Source: Gammaproteobacteria bacterium UBA1119 (GTDB lineage: Bacteria; Pseudomonadota; Gammaproteobacteria; Pseudomonadales; Azotimanducaceae). From it: a stretch of 10,255 nt of DNA. Location of the stretch: NCBI GenBank assembly GCA_002313255.1, contig DCBA01000034.1:1-10255 (forward strand), given 5' to 3'. A model generated the notes under the pieces. It saw nothing but the letters and a program-made list of their open reading frames with translations. It was not told the origin of the DNA and ran no database searches. Every line of letters starts with the position of its first letter. Positions within the stretch are counted from its first letter, which is position 1. The position numbers and the translations under genes are program-made. Positions 1 through 6,314 of this stretch are shown here, in pieces.

Positions 1-32
1 GCGAAAAACGACTTCTCCACAAGAATGCCCAT
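1..32 (-). CDS. 5' end of an unidentified gene (partial)
   Basis: On the minus strand an ATG at 32-30 opens a frame that stays open to the window edge, reading MGILVEKSFF. What makes this a gene start is the ribosome binding site: the minus strand reads AAGGAGGTG at 45-37, ending four bases before the ATG, which is one of the strongest Shine-Dalgarno sequences in the window. Ten codons are too few to assign a family, so no function is offered. The gene is divergent from the amidohydrolase at 230, and the roughly 200 bases between them must carry both promoters. Confidence concerns the existence of a start here, not the product. Confidence 0.6.
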   Translation of the reverse strand, partial: MGILVEKSFF

Positions 33-36
33 TCGT

Positions 37-45
37 CACCTCCTT
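37..45 (-). promoter_or_regulatory. Strong Shine-Dalgarno of the left-edge gene
   Basis: The minus strand reads AAGGAGGTG, then four bases (ACGA), then ATG at 32-30. It is almost fully complementary to the 16S rRNA anti-Shine-Dalgarno and fixes the start of the truncated gene. The other genes here have clearly weaker sites, so this one may be more highly translated. Confidence 0.65.
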
Positions 46-229
46 CCATCTCGACCAGACCTTTACCGCGAATACGATCACCTTCGCTACCCGATTACAA
101 CTGATATGGATAGCCAGTCTGAGCCCAACCAGGACGCAACCTGCACACTAAAATGATCATTGACTGTACTGCTTCGGATTGGGACAGTGTTCAGCACCAG
201 CCAGCGAGCGCGACGGGAGCTAACCTACG

Positions 230-1393
230 ATGAGTTACGCCGAACATAGAACCATTATCGACGTCGACAGCCACGTCATTGAGCTCGACGATTTTCTCTC
301 GAACGTTGCGCGCCCTATCGACGCGCCGCTCATCCCCGATATAACGGAGCAAACCGAACTTCCCTACGTGAAAGCCTGGGCCGATCAAGGCCGTTCGTTA
401 CTCGAAAAACGGCAGAATGATCCCGAGACCATGGCTAAATTCGAAGCCTCGTTGACCGACGCACGCAAAGGCGGATTCACCCGACTCGGGGCGTTCGACC
501 CCAACGAACGTTCCCACGCACTCGACCTTCTTGGGTTTAAGTTGCAGTGGGTGCTACCGACCTTTTCATTTCATCAAATCGCGCACGTCAATGACCTTGA
601 TCAATTGGAAGCCGGTGCACGGACGCTAAATTGTGCGATGGGAACGTTTTGTGCGCATGACGATCGATTGCACGCGATTGGTTACATCCCACTAACTCTC
701 GGGCCCGAGATTTCTTTGCAGTTAATGCGCCAAGGATTCAAAGATGGTTGTTACACCTTTATGGTCGATACCAACGAACCAGACCCCAAGAAAATATCCT
801 TCACGCATGTCGATTTTGATCCCGTCTGGGCAGAATTTGCGAGTCACAACGCCCCTTTCGTGACCCACGTCGCTGTTAACGGTCACTACGATCGGATACC
901 ACGTAGTTTTCGCCGAAACGGCCGCGGAACACTGAAGCTCGGCGGTGATGCACCCGTTGGTGAAATTGGGATGGTTACTATCAAGAACAGCGTGGAGATT
1001 TTTCTCTCGGCAATGATCTTTGATGAAGTATTCGAACGCCACCCTGACTTACGGGGGATATCCATGGAACATGCGGCATTCTGGATACCGTCGTGGCTAC
1101 AGGCACTCGACTTCACCGCCGCTAACTACAAACACCAACGAAAGTTCCAGCGATTGCCGTCGGAGACCGTTAAACAACACTTGAGATTCTCACCGTTTGC
1201 CGGCGAACCTGTCGGCTGGATCATCGAGAACGTCGGACCAGAACTACTCGTTTTTGCTTCCGATTACACGCACCCGGAGGGAACGTCGGACCCGATCGGA
1301 AAGTTCGAAGCTAGCATGCCTGATTGCGACCAGGTCACCATGAACGCGTTTTATCATGGCAACATGGAAGCGCTGATGGGTGTTTCTGTCTGA
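230..1393 (+). CDS. ACMSD-like amidohydrolase (Amidohydrolase_2 family, TIM-barrel metal-dependent hydrolase)
   Basis: A 387-residue cytoplasmic protein of the Amidohydrolase_2 family, whose members are zinc- or manganese-dependent decarboxylases or hydrolases on a TIM barrel (ACMSD, gamma-resorcylate decarboxylase and many uncharacterised catabolic relatives). The visible signature is IDVDSHVIE at residues 10-18, where the family's N-terminal HxH/DxH metal motif is D13-x-H15. Further along are THV with H213 (mid-barrel metal His), MEHAAFWIPSWL at 279-290 (family pattern E-x-x-x-x-W-hydrophobic-P) and FASDYTHPEG at 342-351 with D345 as the C-terminal metal Asp. Length is normal for the family. 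The ATG at 230 is preceded by GGGAG at 215-219. There is no signal peptide or transmembrane segment. The gene ends 29 bases before the end of the convergent dehalogenase-like gene. The family is confident; the substrate cannot be read from sequence, and decarboxylation is as likely as hydrolysis. Confidence 0.9.
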   Translation: MSYAEHRTIIDVDSHVIELDDFLSNVARPIDAPLIPDITEQTELPYVKAWADQGRSLLEKRQNDPETMAKFEASLTDARKGGFTRLGAFDPNERSHALDLLGFKLQWVLPTFSFHQIAHVNDLDQLEAGARTLNCAMGTFCAHDDRLHAIGYIPLTLGPEISLQLMRQGFKDGCYTFMVDTNEPDPKKISFTHVDFDPVWAEFASHNAPFVTHVAVNGHYDRIPRSFRRNGRGTLKLGGDAPVGEIGMVTIKNSVEIFLSAMIFDEVFERHPDLRGISMEHAAFWIPSWLQALDFTAANYKHQRKFQRLPSETVKQHLRFSPFAGEPVGWIIENVGPELLVFASDYTHPEGTSDPIGKFEASMPDCDQVTMNAFYHGNMEALMGVSV

Positions 1394-1422
1394 CGATGCC
1401 GTCGCGGTCGGCAAACGGTTTC

Positions 1423-2343
1423 TTATTCTTCCCGTATCCGATCTAGGAGAAGGCTTACGATCTCGGGTCCATGAGTTTCCTGCAGGAAATGGCCGGCATC
1501 CAACCCGTCAAAAGTTGCTTGCGGATAGTGATCCGCCCATTTGCGCCCCCAATCCTCGTCAAACACTTCGTCGCGAAGACCCCAAATAAAATGGATTGGA
1601 CGGTGCCATGAGCGCAGCGCCTCAAAATTGTTTGTTTGAACCTCAGCATTTCCTCCTTCGGGATTATCGAAGGGTAACGACAACGGGAAACGCCGGGGCC
1701 CGGCTTTGGACGCCTTATCCGGAAACGGGGCTTCATAGACGGCAAAGGCTTCGTCGGGACTTATTGGCGTCGATCCATTCGGGTAATTGGCGAGGTAGTT
1801 CTGTAACACGAAACCACATCCCTGCACCGCATCCATCCTGCCACCGGAATGCCAAGAGCGGTTCCAGCGTTTCAGCGCGTCCGTGTATACGTGCCACGGG
1901 CCATGCAACCAGGTGTTCATTATCGTCAAACGCTCGAAACGATCTGGCATATCGGCGGCTTGTCGCAACCCGATAGGACCGCCCCAGTCTTGGCAGAAAA
2001 GCGTGATGTTCTCTAACGACAACGATTGAATGAGATGCGTCAGCGCTTGACTGTGCCGTTCAATCGAATACCAAGCGTCATCCAAGACCTTGTCGCTCTT
2101 ACCAAAACCAACATGATCCGGTGCGATGCACCGATAACCAGCGTCGACAAGATCTGGAATCATCCGTCGATAGAGGTAAGAGGAGGTGGGCATGCCATGA
2201 AGTAGCAGCATCACATGACCGTCGGCGGGTCCCTCGTCGACGTAATGCATGCGAATACCCTGCCAGTCCAGATAGTGCGGCTCGAAGGGATATTGCGCCC
2301 AGCAGGAAAAGCGTTCTTCCGGTGTCCTATAAATCTCGACCAC
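1423..2343 (-). CDS. Haloalkane dehalogenase-like alpha/beta hydrolase
   Basis: A 306-residue single-domain alpha/beta hydrolase resembling haloalkane dehalogenases, which replace a halogen on an alkyl carbon with hydroxyl through a covalent Asp ester. HG at 49-50 is the oxyanion/substrate loop. CQDWGG at 117-122 is the nucleophile elbow: D119 is the predicted nucleophile and W120 the adjacent halide-stabilising Trp. Gln before the nucleophile is typical of dehalogenases, while epoxide hydrolases usually have His. The acid appears to be D258 in WGLRDEV after strand 7, and the base H285 in DAGHF. Aspartate after strand 7, with no Glu after strand 6 (the text there is IMNTWLH), fits the DhlA-like subfamily I layout; W160 or W164 in the cap may be the second halide Trp. 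The start is GTG at 2343, because an in-frame TGA lies two codons upstream and the next Met is residue 32. The Shine-Dalgarno is weak. It is convergent with the amidohydrolase and divergent from the gene at 2484. Activity on epoxides or esters cannot be excluded. Confidence 0.85.
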   Translation of the reverse strand: MVEIYRTPEERFSCWAQYPFEPHYLDWQGIRMHYVDEGPADGHVMLLLHGMPTSSYLYRRMIPDLVDAGYRCIAPDHVGFGKSDKVLDDAWYSIERHSQALTHLIQSLSLENITLFCQDWGGPIGLRQAADMPDRFERLTIMNTWLHGPWHVYTDALKRWNRSWHSGGRMDAVQGCGFVLQNYLANYPNGSTPISPDEAFAVYEAPFPDKASKAGPRRFPLSLPFDNPEGGNAEVQTNNFEALRSWHRPIHFIWGLRDEVFDEDWGRKWADHYPQATFDGLDAGHFLQETHGPEIVSLLLDRIREE

Positions 2344-2359
2344 GTATCAATTCGTCCCT

Positions 2360-2381
2360 GTGTAATGGGTTAAATTTACAC
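2360..2381. promoter_or_regulatory. Candidate operator, inverted repeat GTGTAA-N10-TTACAC
   Basis: GTGTAA at 2360-2365 and TTACAC at 2376-2381 form a perfect 6-base inverted repeat separated by 10 bases. The total of 22 bases is about two helical turns, which suits a dimeric helix-turn-helix repressor. The spacer contains most of the palindrome TAAATTTA (2371-2378). The site lies 16 bases from the GTG start of the minus-strand dehalogenase-like gene, within the 140-base divergent region shared with the gene at 2484. No regulator gene is in the window, so the binding protein is unknown and the match could be chance. Confidence 0.35.
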
Positions 2382-2483
2382 GGTTGCCGATCACAAAGCC
2401 TATCGAAATATATGCGCTAGCCTCTTGCGACGGGGCCGCGAGGACTAATACTCTATCGTCTGAATCATTGGGACAAAGTAGTC

Positions 2484-3011
2484 ATGGCACATAAATTATT
2501 CGTTTCGATTCTCCTTGCAATCGCTTGCACACAAGCGTCCTTTGGAGCGCACCACGAAGCCTTAATTAAAGATGCTCTCTCGGCCGCACCGCCGACGTTA
2601 GTTGATTCGGTGTCGGTTGTTGATTGGGACGGCAACGTCCTGCGTCAAGGCACGAGTGACTATACCTGCATGCCAACGCCCCCCAACGTCGCAGGAACTC
2701 AGCCGATGTGCCTTGACGGTCCATGGAAGACGTGGGCCGACGCCTGGAGCAACAAGAAACCGCTCAACATCACACGTCTTGGTATTTCTTACATGCTCGT
2801 CGGAGATGAAGGCGCGAGCAATATCGATCCTTATGCGACCGGCCCCACCGACGATAACGAGTGGATCGATGAGGGACCCCATCTCATGATCGTTGTCCCG
2901 GATTCATCGCTGCTCGAAGGGATTCCAACGGATCCGTCGCAAGGTGGTCCATACGTGATGTGGAAGGGCTCGCCCTACCAACACATCATGGTGCCCGTCG
3001 GACCTAGGTAG
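2484..3011 (+). CDS. Secreted conserved hypothetical protein
   Basis: A 175-residue protein with a clear Sec signal peptide: Lys4, a hydrophobic core at about residues 5-16, and a likely cleavage after ASFG (residue 21) or ASFGA (22). The mature part is acidic and rich in Gly, Pro, Asp and Trp. Notable stretches are VVDWDGNVLRQG (45-56), TCMPTPPN (61-68), PMCLDGPW (74-81), GISYMLVGDEGASNIDPYA (100-118), GPHLMIVVPD (131-140) and PYVMWKGSPYQHIMVPV (156-172). C62 and C76 are the only cysteines in the mature region and could form a disulfide after export. From memory it resembles a small group of exported hypothetical proteins from marine and soil proteobacteria; I know no function for them and assign none. 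ATG at 2484 follows a weak GGGA site around 2470. It is divergent from the dehalogenase-like gene and convergent with the dioxygenase at 3106. Confidence 0.8.
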   Translation: MAHKLFVSILLAIACTQASFGAHHEALIKDALSAAPPTLVDSVSVVDWDGNVLRQGTSDYTCMPTPPNVAGTQPMCLDGPWKTWADAWSNKKPLNITRLGISYMLVGDEGASNIDPYATGPTDDNEWIDEGPHLMIVVPDSSLLEGIPTDPSQGGPYVMWKGSPYQHIMVPVGPR

Positions 3012-3105
3012 TAATCTAGCGCTAACCGAAGACTTTGCCCGCGTCGCGTCCTACCGGACGTGGCATAGGCGAGCGTGAAAGTTCTTCAGTGACCCGATGT
3101 AATGA

Positions 3106-3927
3106 TTAGGACGGTCTGTCGCCAGCAATAGTCACGCGCTCCATCAAGCGTTCCTGATCACCAAAATCTGGCACTCCGTAGTGCTGGACCGACCGGTTAT
3201 CCCAAAACGCGACGGATCGAGTTTGCCAGCGAAACCGGCATTGGTATTGCGGTTTCGCGACTAACGCATAGAGCGACGCAAGCAACTCTTTTGATTCATC
3301 GGCGCCCATCCCATCGACGCGGTCAGTAAACCCGCCGTTCACGAACAACGATTTCCGCCCAGAAACCGGATGGGTGCGAACAATCGGATGTCGAACCTCC
3401 GGATACTCTCGACGCCATGCGTCGATCTGTTCTTCGCTCTTACCGATCGCCCGCATACGGCGTCGGTGGCTGATGTGATCATGCACTGCATAAAGTCCGG
3501 CGAGACTCTCTTGCATGTCTTCCGATAGATCATCGTAGACCCTCTCCATATCGGCGAACACCGTATCGCCGCCATAGTCGGGAACGGAGCGCCCATAAAG
3601 CACGGAGCCCAATGGCGTCTCTTCACGCCACGTCTCGTCCGAATGCCAGCCTGCTGCCGCGCTGTTGTAAATGAGCATGATGTTCTTGAAGTCGGCCTTA
3701 GAGAGCGACCACGGATGCACGTCCAACACATCCCCGAAATAATTGGAAAAGGCGACATGTTGTTCACTGGTCAGATGCTGATCGCGGAAGAAAAGTACCT
3801 TATTTTCAACGAATTCATGTTTCAGCCAATTCAAAGTCGAATCGTCGAGCGGAGTCCCGATATTGATATCCAATATCTCGGCCCCAAGGGTGCCCGTGAC
3901 CTTTTTTACAGCCGGCTTCATGCCCAT
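3106..3927 (-). CDS. TauD/TfdA-family Fe(II)/2-oxoglutarate-dependent dioxygenase
   Basis: A 273-residue non-haem iron dioxygenase of the TauD/TfdA family; members hydroxylate substrates such as taurine, alkylsulfates or phenoxyacetates, often releasing sulfite or a ring fragment. The iron ligands are visible: H95-x-D97 in GWHSDETW and the distal H249 in WDNRSVQHYGVPDF. R264 in MERVTIAGD is the 2-oxoglutarate carboxylate-binding Arg, and GGDT at 119-122 supplies the conserved Thr. The order and spacing match E. coli TauD closely (its ligands are H99, D101, H255). The chosen ATG at 3927 follows AGGAG with a 9-base gap; a second Met two codons later is possible. It lies 51 bases downstream of the LLM oxidoreductase on the same strand, so the two are probably co-transcribed. 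Substrate is unknown: without adjacent tau or ssu transport genes, taurine should not be assumed. Confidence 0.9.
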   Translation of the reverse strand: MGMKPAVKKVTGTLGAEILDINIGTPLDDSTLNWLKHEFVENKVLFFRDQHLTSEQHVAFSNYFGDVLDVHPWSLSKADFKNIMLIYNSAAAGWHSDETWREETPLGSVLYGRSVPDYGGDTVFADMERVYDDLSEDMQESLAGLYAVHDHISHRRRMRAIGKSEEQIDAWRREYPEVRHPIVRTHPVSGRKSLFVNGGFTDRVDGMGADESKELLASLYALVAKPQYQCRFRWQTRSVAFWDNRSVQHYGVPDFGDQERLMERVTIAGDRPS

Positions 3928-3978
3928 TGTCCCTTTCTCCTATCTTCCGTCCTAATGATCACCAGGACACAGTTCTTG

Positions 3979-4899
3979 TTAACGAAACGCCGAGACAATT
4001 TCCTCTTCTAACCGCTTTAGCAATTCGACGTCCCCCGACGGAACTCCACCAAACATGATTTCAGCAATACCCGCGTCTTCGAATCCACCAATCCGATCCA
4101 CGATGTATTGACGCGAACCAGCCACGGTTCCCGGCCCTAAGCCTTTCACCACCCGATCAATCATTTCCTGATCTTCCGTCAGATAACACGGCATCAACAA
4201 CGTGCGTCGGATCTCGGACGGATCTCTGCCAACATCCTCGCAATGTTGCTCGAGTATCTGCGCTTTGTGTTGATAATACTCAAGCGCCATGCCACCACCG
4301 GCCCAACCATCAAGATTCATGACGTCGCCAAATTTGGCAAGCGTTCTTAGCGTACGCTTGGGTCCGGTCCCTCCCACCATGATCGGAATGGGTTTGTCGT
4401 AGGACCCCGGCGACAGCCGAGCCTTATCAATCTGATAATAAGTCCCATCGAAATCGACCGGATCCCCGGCGTGAACCAAAAGTCGGATGATTTCACAGGC
4501 TTCTTCAAAGCGATCCTGCCGTTCTTTCATCGACGGGAACGTCCAGCCGTACGCTTCGTGTTCACGTTTGTACCAACCGGCGCCAATAGCGAGAGTGAAC
4601 CGTCCTTCGCTCATGGTGTCGATTGTTCCGGCTATCTTCGCCGTCAATCCGGGATTTCTATAAGTGTTCCCCAAGACGAGATTCCCTAAACGAAGCTTTT
4701 TGGTCATGCCACCAGCAAACGCGATGGCCGACAATCCCTCGAATGCAGTGAGAGCTTCCTGATCGTGGTTCGCTCCCGGCGGAATGAAATGATCCGCAAA
4801 CCAAACGCTGTCCCAATCGCCTACCTCCATCGCTTCCACAGAAGCCTTAACGGCGTCCCAGTTGGTGCGATAGACATTCACTTGAACTCCGAACTCCAT
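3979..4899 (-). CDS. LLM-class F420- or flavin-dependent oxidoreductase
   Basis: A 306-residue bacterial-luciferase-like (LLM) oxidoreductase with a TIM-barrel fold. Motifs from the chosen start are SVWFADHF (31-38), LRLGNLVLGNTYRNP (69-83), GRFTLAIGAGWYKREHEAYG (99-118, the family's most recognisable segment) and PIPIMVGGTGPKRTLRTLAKFGD (170-192, the phosphate-binding region). This pattern is most common in members annotated as F420-dependent, but FMN use is possible and cannot be decided from sequence. The frame is open 37 codons further upstream to 5010. I choose the ATG at 4899 because GGAAGGGG lies just upstream, the family starts with an M-x-F/I-G-x-Q/F pattern (here MEFGVQ), and the extra 37 residues look non-conserved. 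It is the first gene of a probable two-gene operon with the TauD-like dioxygenase, so it may act on the same compound, for example oxidative attack on a sulfonate or other xenobiotic (inference). Confidence 0.88.
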   Translation of the reverse strand: MEFGVQVNVYRTNWDAVKASVEAMEVGDWDSVWFADHFIPPGANHDQEALTAFEGLSAIAFAGGMTKKLRLGNLVLGNTYRNPGLTAKIAGTIDTMSEGRFTLAIGAGWYKREHEAYGWTFPSMKERQDRFEEACEIIRLLVHAGDPVDFDGTYYQIDKARLSPGSYDKPIPIMVGGTGPKRTLRTLAKFGDVMNLDGWAGGGMALEYYQHKAQILEQHCEDVGRDPSEIRRTLLMPCYLTEDQEMIDRVVKGLGPGTVAGSRQYIVDRIGGFEDAGIAEIMFGGVPSGDVELLKRLEEEIVSAFR

Positions 4900-5023
4900 G
4901 TCGTTCCCCTTCCCTACGCTAATTTGTCGTGCCGAATGGAAGATCATAACGAACCACACTCTGTTGACCAATGTGGCCCGTCGTATCCGATCAGGAAGCA
5001 CGACCAACACGATTGATCTCCGC

Positions 5024-5032
5024 TGGCATAAT
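5024..5032 (+). promoter_or_regulatory. Possible extended -10 promoter for the alpha/beta hydrolase
   Basis: TGGCATAAT fits an extended -10 element (TGn followed by a hexamer matching TATAAT at 5 of 6). No convincing -35 lies 16-18 bases upstream, which is tolerated for extended -10 promoters. It would start transcription near 5039 and leave a leader of about 80 bases before the ATG at 5120. It sits in the 220-base divergent gap between the LLM gene and the hydrolase. Confidence 0.3.
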
Positions 5033-5119
5033 GCTCGCTAGGATTGAACTCCGCCGCGGAACAACCGGGGCACTCAGTCGAGGAGAGTCAATATTCCACG
5101 AACGCTAATTAATGGCGTC

Positions 5120-5953
5120 ATGCTGAACTACGAAGTCGTTGGTAAAGAAGGACCATGGATCGTTCTAACACCCGGCGGACGAGGTGACCTCGAAGGTATC
5201 CGCTATCTTGGCAATCGATTGGCCAAAGAAGGTTTCCGCATCCTCCTACACGATCGTCGGAATTGCGGGGCGTCCGAGATCCGCATCGAGGGCGAAATAT
5301 CCGAGCAGGAAATCTGGGCCGATGACGTATATGCCCTGCTAAAGCAATTAGAAGCAACGCCCGTCATTGCCGGTGGCGGTTCCGCGGGTTGTCGGTTATC
5401 ACTATTGTTGGCGTTGCGGCATCCTGAAGCGGTGCGCGGACTCTTGTTGTGGTGGGTAACGGGCGGCGACGTGGCGTCAACCCACCTCGGCCACGCCTAT
5501 TACGGACAATTCATCGAAGCCGCAGAAAAGGGCGGAATGGAAGCCGTCTGCCAGACGGATTATTTTGCCGCGCGGATCGACTCGAATCCATACGGCCGAA
5601 CTTACCTCCTGAAACTCAATCCCCTGGATTTTATTGACACCATGTCGTCATGGCGGGACTTTTTCATCGAAGGCGCTCGGTTGCCCGTGATTGGCGCTTC
5701 GGAGAAGGAACTCGAGTCCATCAACCTGCCGGCATGCATCGTTCCGGGGAACGATGCGGTCCACCCCCAAAGTCGGGGTGAGGATTTGCATCGGTTGTTG
5801 TCACAAAGTGAAATTCGTTACGTCCGTACGGAAGCTGAACTGGCCGAGTTATCCAACCGCGACCCTATCGATGTCATGCGCGAAACAGGTACAAGGTTGG
5901 GAAATATCTTCGTCGAATTTCTCTCGAAAAATTTTCAACCTAAAAAATTATAA
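5120..5953 (+). CDS. Alpha/beta hydrolase with atypical catalytic base region
   Basis: A 277-residue cytoplasmic alpha/beta hydrolase of unknown substrate. The N-terminal strands and loops read VLTPGGRG (15-22, HGG-like oxyanion loop) and LLHDRRNCGAS (42-52), which corresponds to the usual D-x-R-G-x-G-x-S. GGGSAGCR (85-92) is the nucleophile elbow with S88. ACIVPGNDAVHP (205-216) is the strand-7 acid region with D212. In most family members the catalytic His follows strand 8 in a GH motif about 25 residues on; here that region reads RYVRTEAELAELSNRD with no His. The nearest candidates are H215, three residues after the acid, and H224. The start is uncertain: ATG 5120 has no good Shine-Dalgarno (an AGGAG sits about 30 bases upstream at 5081-5085), and a five-codon ATG...TGA mini-frame at 5112-5126 overlaps the start. 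The last codons merge into an AT-rich island. It is transcribed away from the LLM gene. Confidence 0.8.
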   Translation: MLNYEVVGKEGPWIVLTPGGRGDLEGIRYLGNRLAKEGFRILLHDRRNCGASEIRIEGEISEQEIWADDVYALLKQLEATPVIAGGGSAGCRLSLLLALRHPEAVRGLLLWWVTGGDVASTHLGHAYYGQFIEAAEKGGMEAVCQTDYFAARIDSNPYGRTYLLKLNPLDFIDTMSSWRDFFIEGARLPVIGASEKELESINLPACIVPGNDAVHPQSRGEDLHRLLSQSEIRYVRTEAELAELSNRDPIDVMRETGTRLGNIFVEFLSKNFQPKKL

Positions 5954-6017
5954 TATATAAATATCAATTATTTACGTATATATTTTTGATTATTTATAAG
6001 TTAGTTCAACTAATTGA
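5940..6017. repeat. AT-rich island with nested inverted repeats
   Basis: The end of the hydrolase gene and the following bases are almost entirely A and T, in sharp contrast to the rest of the window. Within it are two inverted repeats: TTAGTT-C-AACTAA at 6001-6013, a near-perfect 13-base palindrome, and TCAATTA (5964-5970) matched by TAATTGA (6011-6017). Such a segment may act as a promoter region, a nucleoid-protein (H-NS-like) binding site, or be the scar of a past insertion. No transposase or target-site duplication is visible to support the last. Confidence 0.55.
5986..6014 (+). promoter_or_regulatory. Weak sigma70-like promoter in the AT-rich island
   Basis: TTGATT at 5986-5991 and ACTAAT at 6009-6014 are separated by 17 bases; each matches its consensus at 4 of 6. 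The surrounding AT-rich DNA favours melting and an UP-element effect, but AT-rich DNA also produces such matches by chance. It would start transcription near 6021, upstream of the hairpin at 6147. Confidence 0.25.
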
Positions 6018-6146
6018 CGTCCTGTTTCGCCTACTTGCCCGGCCAACACCATCGACGCCAATGGGCTGAAGTACGCTTGTTATGCCGGCCTAGATCCTGG
6101 CTGTTTTTCCGTCAACATTTGAGGTAATTTGATCGCTGGGGAGTAC

Positions 6147-6181
6147 TGGACTCATGCGTTCCGAGTCCGATTTTTGCTTTT
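6147..6181 (+). terminator. Intrinsic terminator-like hairpin
   Basis: GGACTC at 6148-6153 pairs with GAGTCC at 6163-6168 around a 9-base loop, with an extra T-G wobble pair at 6147/6169, and is followed by ATTTTTGCTTTT. This is a short but recognisable Rho-independent terminator on the plus strand. It lies almost 200 bases beyond the hydrolase stop, which is far for that gene's own terminator, and about 130 bases before the S9-like gene. The 5954-6314 interval holds otherwise only the AT-rich island, a short open frame without a start (6018-6122), and the leader of the S9-like gene. Confidence 0.45.
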
Positions 6182-6314
6182 GAAGACAAAACACATCGCC
6201 TCAACGAACGCTGTGTTGAATTTTTGATGGTTCGCAGTCTGAGCCTGGGCCGGTATAAGCGTTATTTGGGCGATGATACGGGGGCTTCGGCTCGACCGGA
6301 CAGGACGGTTCGAC

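Noticed and set aside
153..160. ATGATCAT palindrome and TTGACT (160-165) as a promoter/operator for the amidohydrolase
   Set aside because: An 8-base palindrome is expected by chance and no acceptable -10 hexamer lies 16-18 bases after TTGACT.
722..1116. Minus-strand open frames inside the amidohydrolase
   Set aside because: They show no recognisable motif and lie fully within a confidently identified gene on the other strand.
3041..3056. CGTCC-TACC-GGACG hairpin between convergent genes as a terminator
   Set aside because: Only a 5-bp stem and no T-run on either side, so not a convincing intrinsic terminator.
4900..5010. 37-codon N-terminal extension of the LLM oxidoreductase
   Set aside because: The ATG at 4899 has a strong GGAAGGGG site and matches the family's usual N-terminus; the extension shows no family similarity and would consume the divergent promoter region.
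5940..6017. AT-rich island as an insertion sequence end or attachment site
   Set aside because: No transposase or integrase gene, tRNA, or direct target duplication is visible nearby.
6273..6314. Earlier ATG at 6273 as start of the S9-like gene
   Set aside because: It would put 14 charged residues ahead of a well-formed signal peptide that begins at the ATG at 6315, and the latter has an AGGA at suitable distance.
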